Below are positions 62,387-64,000 of a stretch of DNA of 64,000 nucleotides, piece after piece (the stretch's first letter is position 1; each line of letters begins with the position of its first letter). The stretch comes from Mycolicibacterium helvum. Lineage in GTDB: Bacteria > Actinomycetota > Actinomycetes > Mycobacteriales > Mycobacteriaceae. The notes beneath the pieces were generated by a model. The model had not been told where the DNA came from. It did no database searches and saw only the letters and a list, made by a program, of their open reading frames with translations. The position numbers and the translations under genes are program-made. Location of the stretch: the NCBI RefSeq assembly GCF_010731895.1, contig NZ_AP022596.1, forward strand, positions 3,286,001-3,350,000. Direction: 5' to 3'.

Positions 62387-63835
62387 ATGGCGATGAAATT
62401 CGCCGACTACGCAGCCTACGACGCAACCGGGTTGGCCGCTGCCATCCGCAATGGCGAGGTGAGCGCTGACGAGGTCCATCACACCGCGATCGACGCCGTG
62501 CAGCAGATGGACAGCCGGCTCAACGCCGTCGTCGATGGGCCGTGGTCCGTTCCACCTGTTCTACCCGCGACCGACGGCATATTCGGCGGCGTCCCATTCG
62601 TTACCAAAGATGTTGTGTGCCATGCGAAGGGCGTTCCCATGAGGATGGGCACGCTGGCGCTCAAGGACGGCCTGGTCTTCGACGGCAACACCGCGCTGAT
62701 GGAACGTTTCCTCAAGGCCGGACTCGTATTGGTAGCCAATACGACAACCCCGGAGCTCGCCTTGAGTTGTGTGACGATCTCACGTCTGACCGGGGTAACG
62801 CTCAACCCGTGGAACACCGACGTCACCGTAGGTGCCTCGAGTGGAGGGTCTGCCGCTCTTGTGGCCGCTGGAGCCGTTCCGATGGCGCACGCCAACGATG
62901 GCGGCGGTTCCATTCGCATCCCCGCCGCGCGAGCAGGATTGGTCGGCCTGAAGCCATCTCGTGCTCGGGTTTCGGCCGGACCGGACTTCGCCGAGATCAT
63001 GGGTGGGAACGCGATCGAGTTCGCGATCACCCGGAGCGTTCGTGACACCGCAAGACTTCTCGACGCCGTCCACGGTTACGAAGCCGGCGATCGATACGCC
63101 GCAATCCCACCGAGTAGGTCCTACTTGGACGCAACCCGGCAACGCCCGACGGGACTGCGTATCGCCGTTACATCGGAGTCGATGTCGGATGTGCCCGTCG
63201 ACCACGAGGTCGTCGACGCAGTGAACGCGACTGCCACGCTCTTGACAGACCTCGGCCATGAAGTGGCGGTCGTCGAGCATCCGATCGACTGGTTCGGACT
63301 CATCGACGCCTTCAACGTGATCTGGGGCTTCGGCGTCGCAGCGACCGTCACGCAGGTCGCCGAGATCGGTGGCGTGGACATTTCGCCGGATTACTTCGAC
63401 GCGTCCACTCTCGTCTCCTACGAGTACGGCATGTCACTGGGTGCCCTCGATCTCGCCAACGCCTACGCAAGGATGAACGACATCACCAGGCGTTACGCGA
63501 AATTCATGGCCGGCCATGACACCATCGTCCAACCAACGGCGAACCGGGTGCACGTACCCACAACGCATCTGGATACGAAGACCTCTCCGGCGACCTCGAT
63601 CGAATGGGTGCAAACGGTGCTCGAGGAGTACCCAGTGTGCTGTCTCTACAACGTGACCGGCGCCCCCGCACTCAATGTTCCGCTGATGACGGCTACCGAC
63701 GGGTTGCCCATCGGCATTCACCTCGGCGGCCGGATGTTCGAGGAAGACCTCCTGCTTTCCCTGGCCGCTCAGCTTGAGGAGGCGCGGCCGTGGGCCCAGC
63801 GTCGACCGCCGATCCACGTCGCGGTCCTCGACTAA
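62387..63835 (+). CDS. Amidase-signature hydrolase
   Basis: 482 residues with the Ser-cisSer-Lys triad: Lys74 in PFVTKDVV, the cis-Ser in VGASSGGSAAL (151/152) and nucleophile Ser175 in NDGGGSIRIPA. Amidase-signature enzymes split C-N bonds of aliphatic or aryl amides. ATG 62387; ATG 62393 is also possible. Its place after the LLM and SnoaL genes suggests it handles an amide of the same substrate. Confidence 0.92.
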   Translation: MAMKFADYAAYDATGLAAAIRNGEVSADEVHHTAIDAVQQMDSRLNAVVDGPWSVPPVLPATDGIFGGVPFVTKDVVCHAKGVPMRMGTLALKDGLVFDGNTALMERFLKAGLVLVANTTTPELALSCVTISRLTGVTLNPWNTDVTVGASSGGSAALVAAGAVPMAHANDGGGSIRIPAARAGLVGLKPSRARVSAGPDFAEIMGGNAIEFAITRSVRDTARLLDAVHGYEAGDRYAAIPPSRSYLDATRQRPTGLRIAVTSESMSDVPVDHEVVDAVNATATLLTDLGHEVAVVEHPIDWFGLIDAFNVIWGFGVAATVTQVAEIGGVDISPDYFDASTLVSYEYGMSLGALDLANAYARMNDITRRYAKFMAGHDTIVQPTANRVHVPTTHLDTKTSPATSIEWVQTVLEEYPVCCLYNVTGAPALNVPLMTATDGLPIGIHLGGRMFEEDLLLSLAAQLEEARPWAQRRPPIHVAVLD

Positions 63836-63971
63836 GCGTGCCCGCGACATGAAAAGCGTTCTCAGACCACGTGCTCCCAGAGGTGGATCCGGTCATTCAC
63901 TAGAGAGCGAGTTTCGGGCCCTAGCCGCCCACTGATCGCCAACGACCCATCCATCGGACGAAGGGATCGTC

Positions 63972-64000
63972 ATGCGATTCTCACTCATCGTCGAACACCG
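63972..64000 (+). CDS. Start of another gene, probably LLM-type (3' end outside window)
   Basis: ATG 63972 after GAAGGGA starts MRFSLIVEH, the first strand of many luciferase-like monooxygenases. Only nine full codons are visible, so the call is tentative. 136 bases separate it from the amidase. Confidence 0.45.

Overview
The window is chromosomal DNA from a fast-growing mycobacterium (Mycolicibacterium/Mycobacterium type). The reasons are the high GC content, the frequent GTG and TTG starts, and long stretches that keep M. tuberculosis gene order: the Rv0904c-Rv0910 block (accD3, echA6, MBL protein, beta-lactamase-like lipoprotein, ctpE, Rv0909/Rv0910 pair), Rv0913c-Rv0914c (carotenoid oxygenase, thiolase), Rv0923c-Rv0927c (mntH, reductase, SDR) and Rv0937c-Rv0938 (Ku, LigD). 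These assignments come from recalled families and synteny, not from database searches.

Layout. 0-12 kb: the end of an ABC exporter, a phosphoribosyltransferase with an NrtR-like regulator, an acyl-CoA dehydrogenase divergent from a TetR regulator, then the conserved accD3-echA6-ctpE block. 12-24 kb: a DevR/DevS-like two-component pair with a DevR box in front of it, an amidohydrolase, membrane proteins, a K+ channel with two RCK units, a DUF849 enzyme, an ABC-F ATPase, and an HSP18-type chaperone with a perfect CIRCE operator. 24-30 kb: an HxlR regulator / carotenoid oxygenase / thiolase operon, then GAF-ANTAR and GGDEF signalling proteins. 29.9-31.5 kb: an islet beside tRNA-Arg(CCT), holding a truncated alpha/beta hydrolase, a MerR-like regulator behind a strong hairpin and a GvpU-like protein. 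31.8-45 kb: an F420-type oxidoreductase, a GCS2 ligase, a LuxC/LuxE-like fatty acid reductase pair, a gamma-glutamyl cyclotransferase/poly-gamma-glutamate hydrolase fusion, MntH, small exported proteins, and the Ku/LigD end-joining pair.

44.7-64 kb is accessory catabolic territory: SnoaL and SDR genes with an IclR regulator, a fused indolepyruvate:ferredoxin oxidoreductase with a divergent Lrp regulator, and a TetR regulator divergent from an LLM oxidoreductase and a quinone-reductase-like gene. A decayed IS21 element follows. Beyond it lie a LuxR regulator, an acyl-CoA ligase, an MceG-like ATPase, a DUF732 protein, an LLM monooxygenase, a SnoaL protein, an amidase and the start of another flavin-monooxygenase-like gene.

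The most unusual signal is a leader of about 170 bp that occurs twice (58.56-58.74 and 60.53-60.70 kb), each copy ending at a Shine-Dalgarno and a start codon. It carries AGTACTGAG/GGTACTCAT motifs, and these are tandemly amplified in the first copy. It probably ties the two transcription units into one regulon, perhaps under the adjacent LuxR protein, for uptake and breakdown of an unknown substrate bearing an amide or acyl group.
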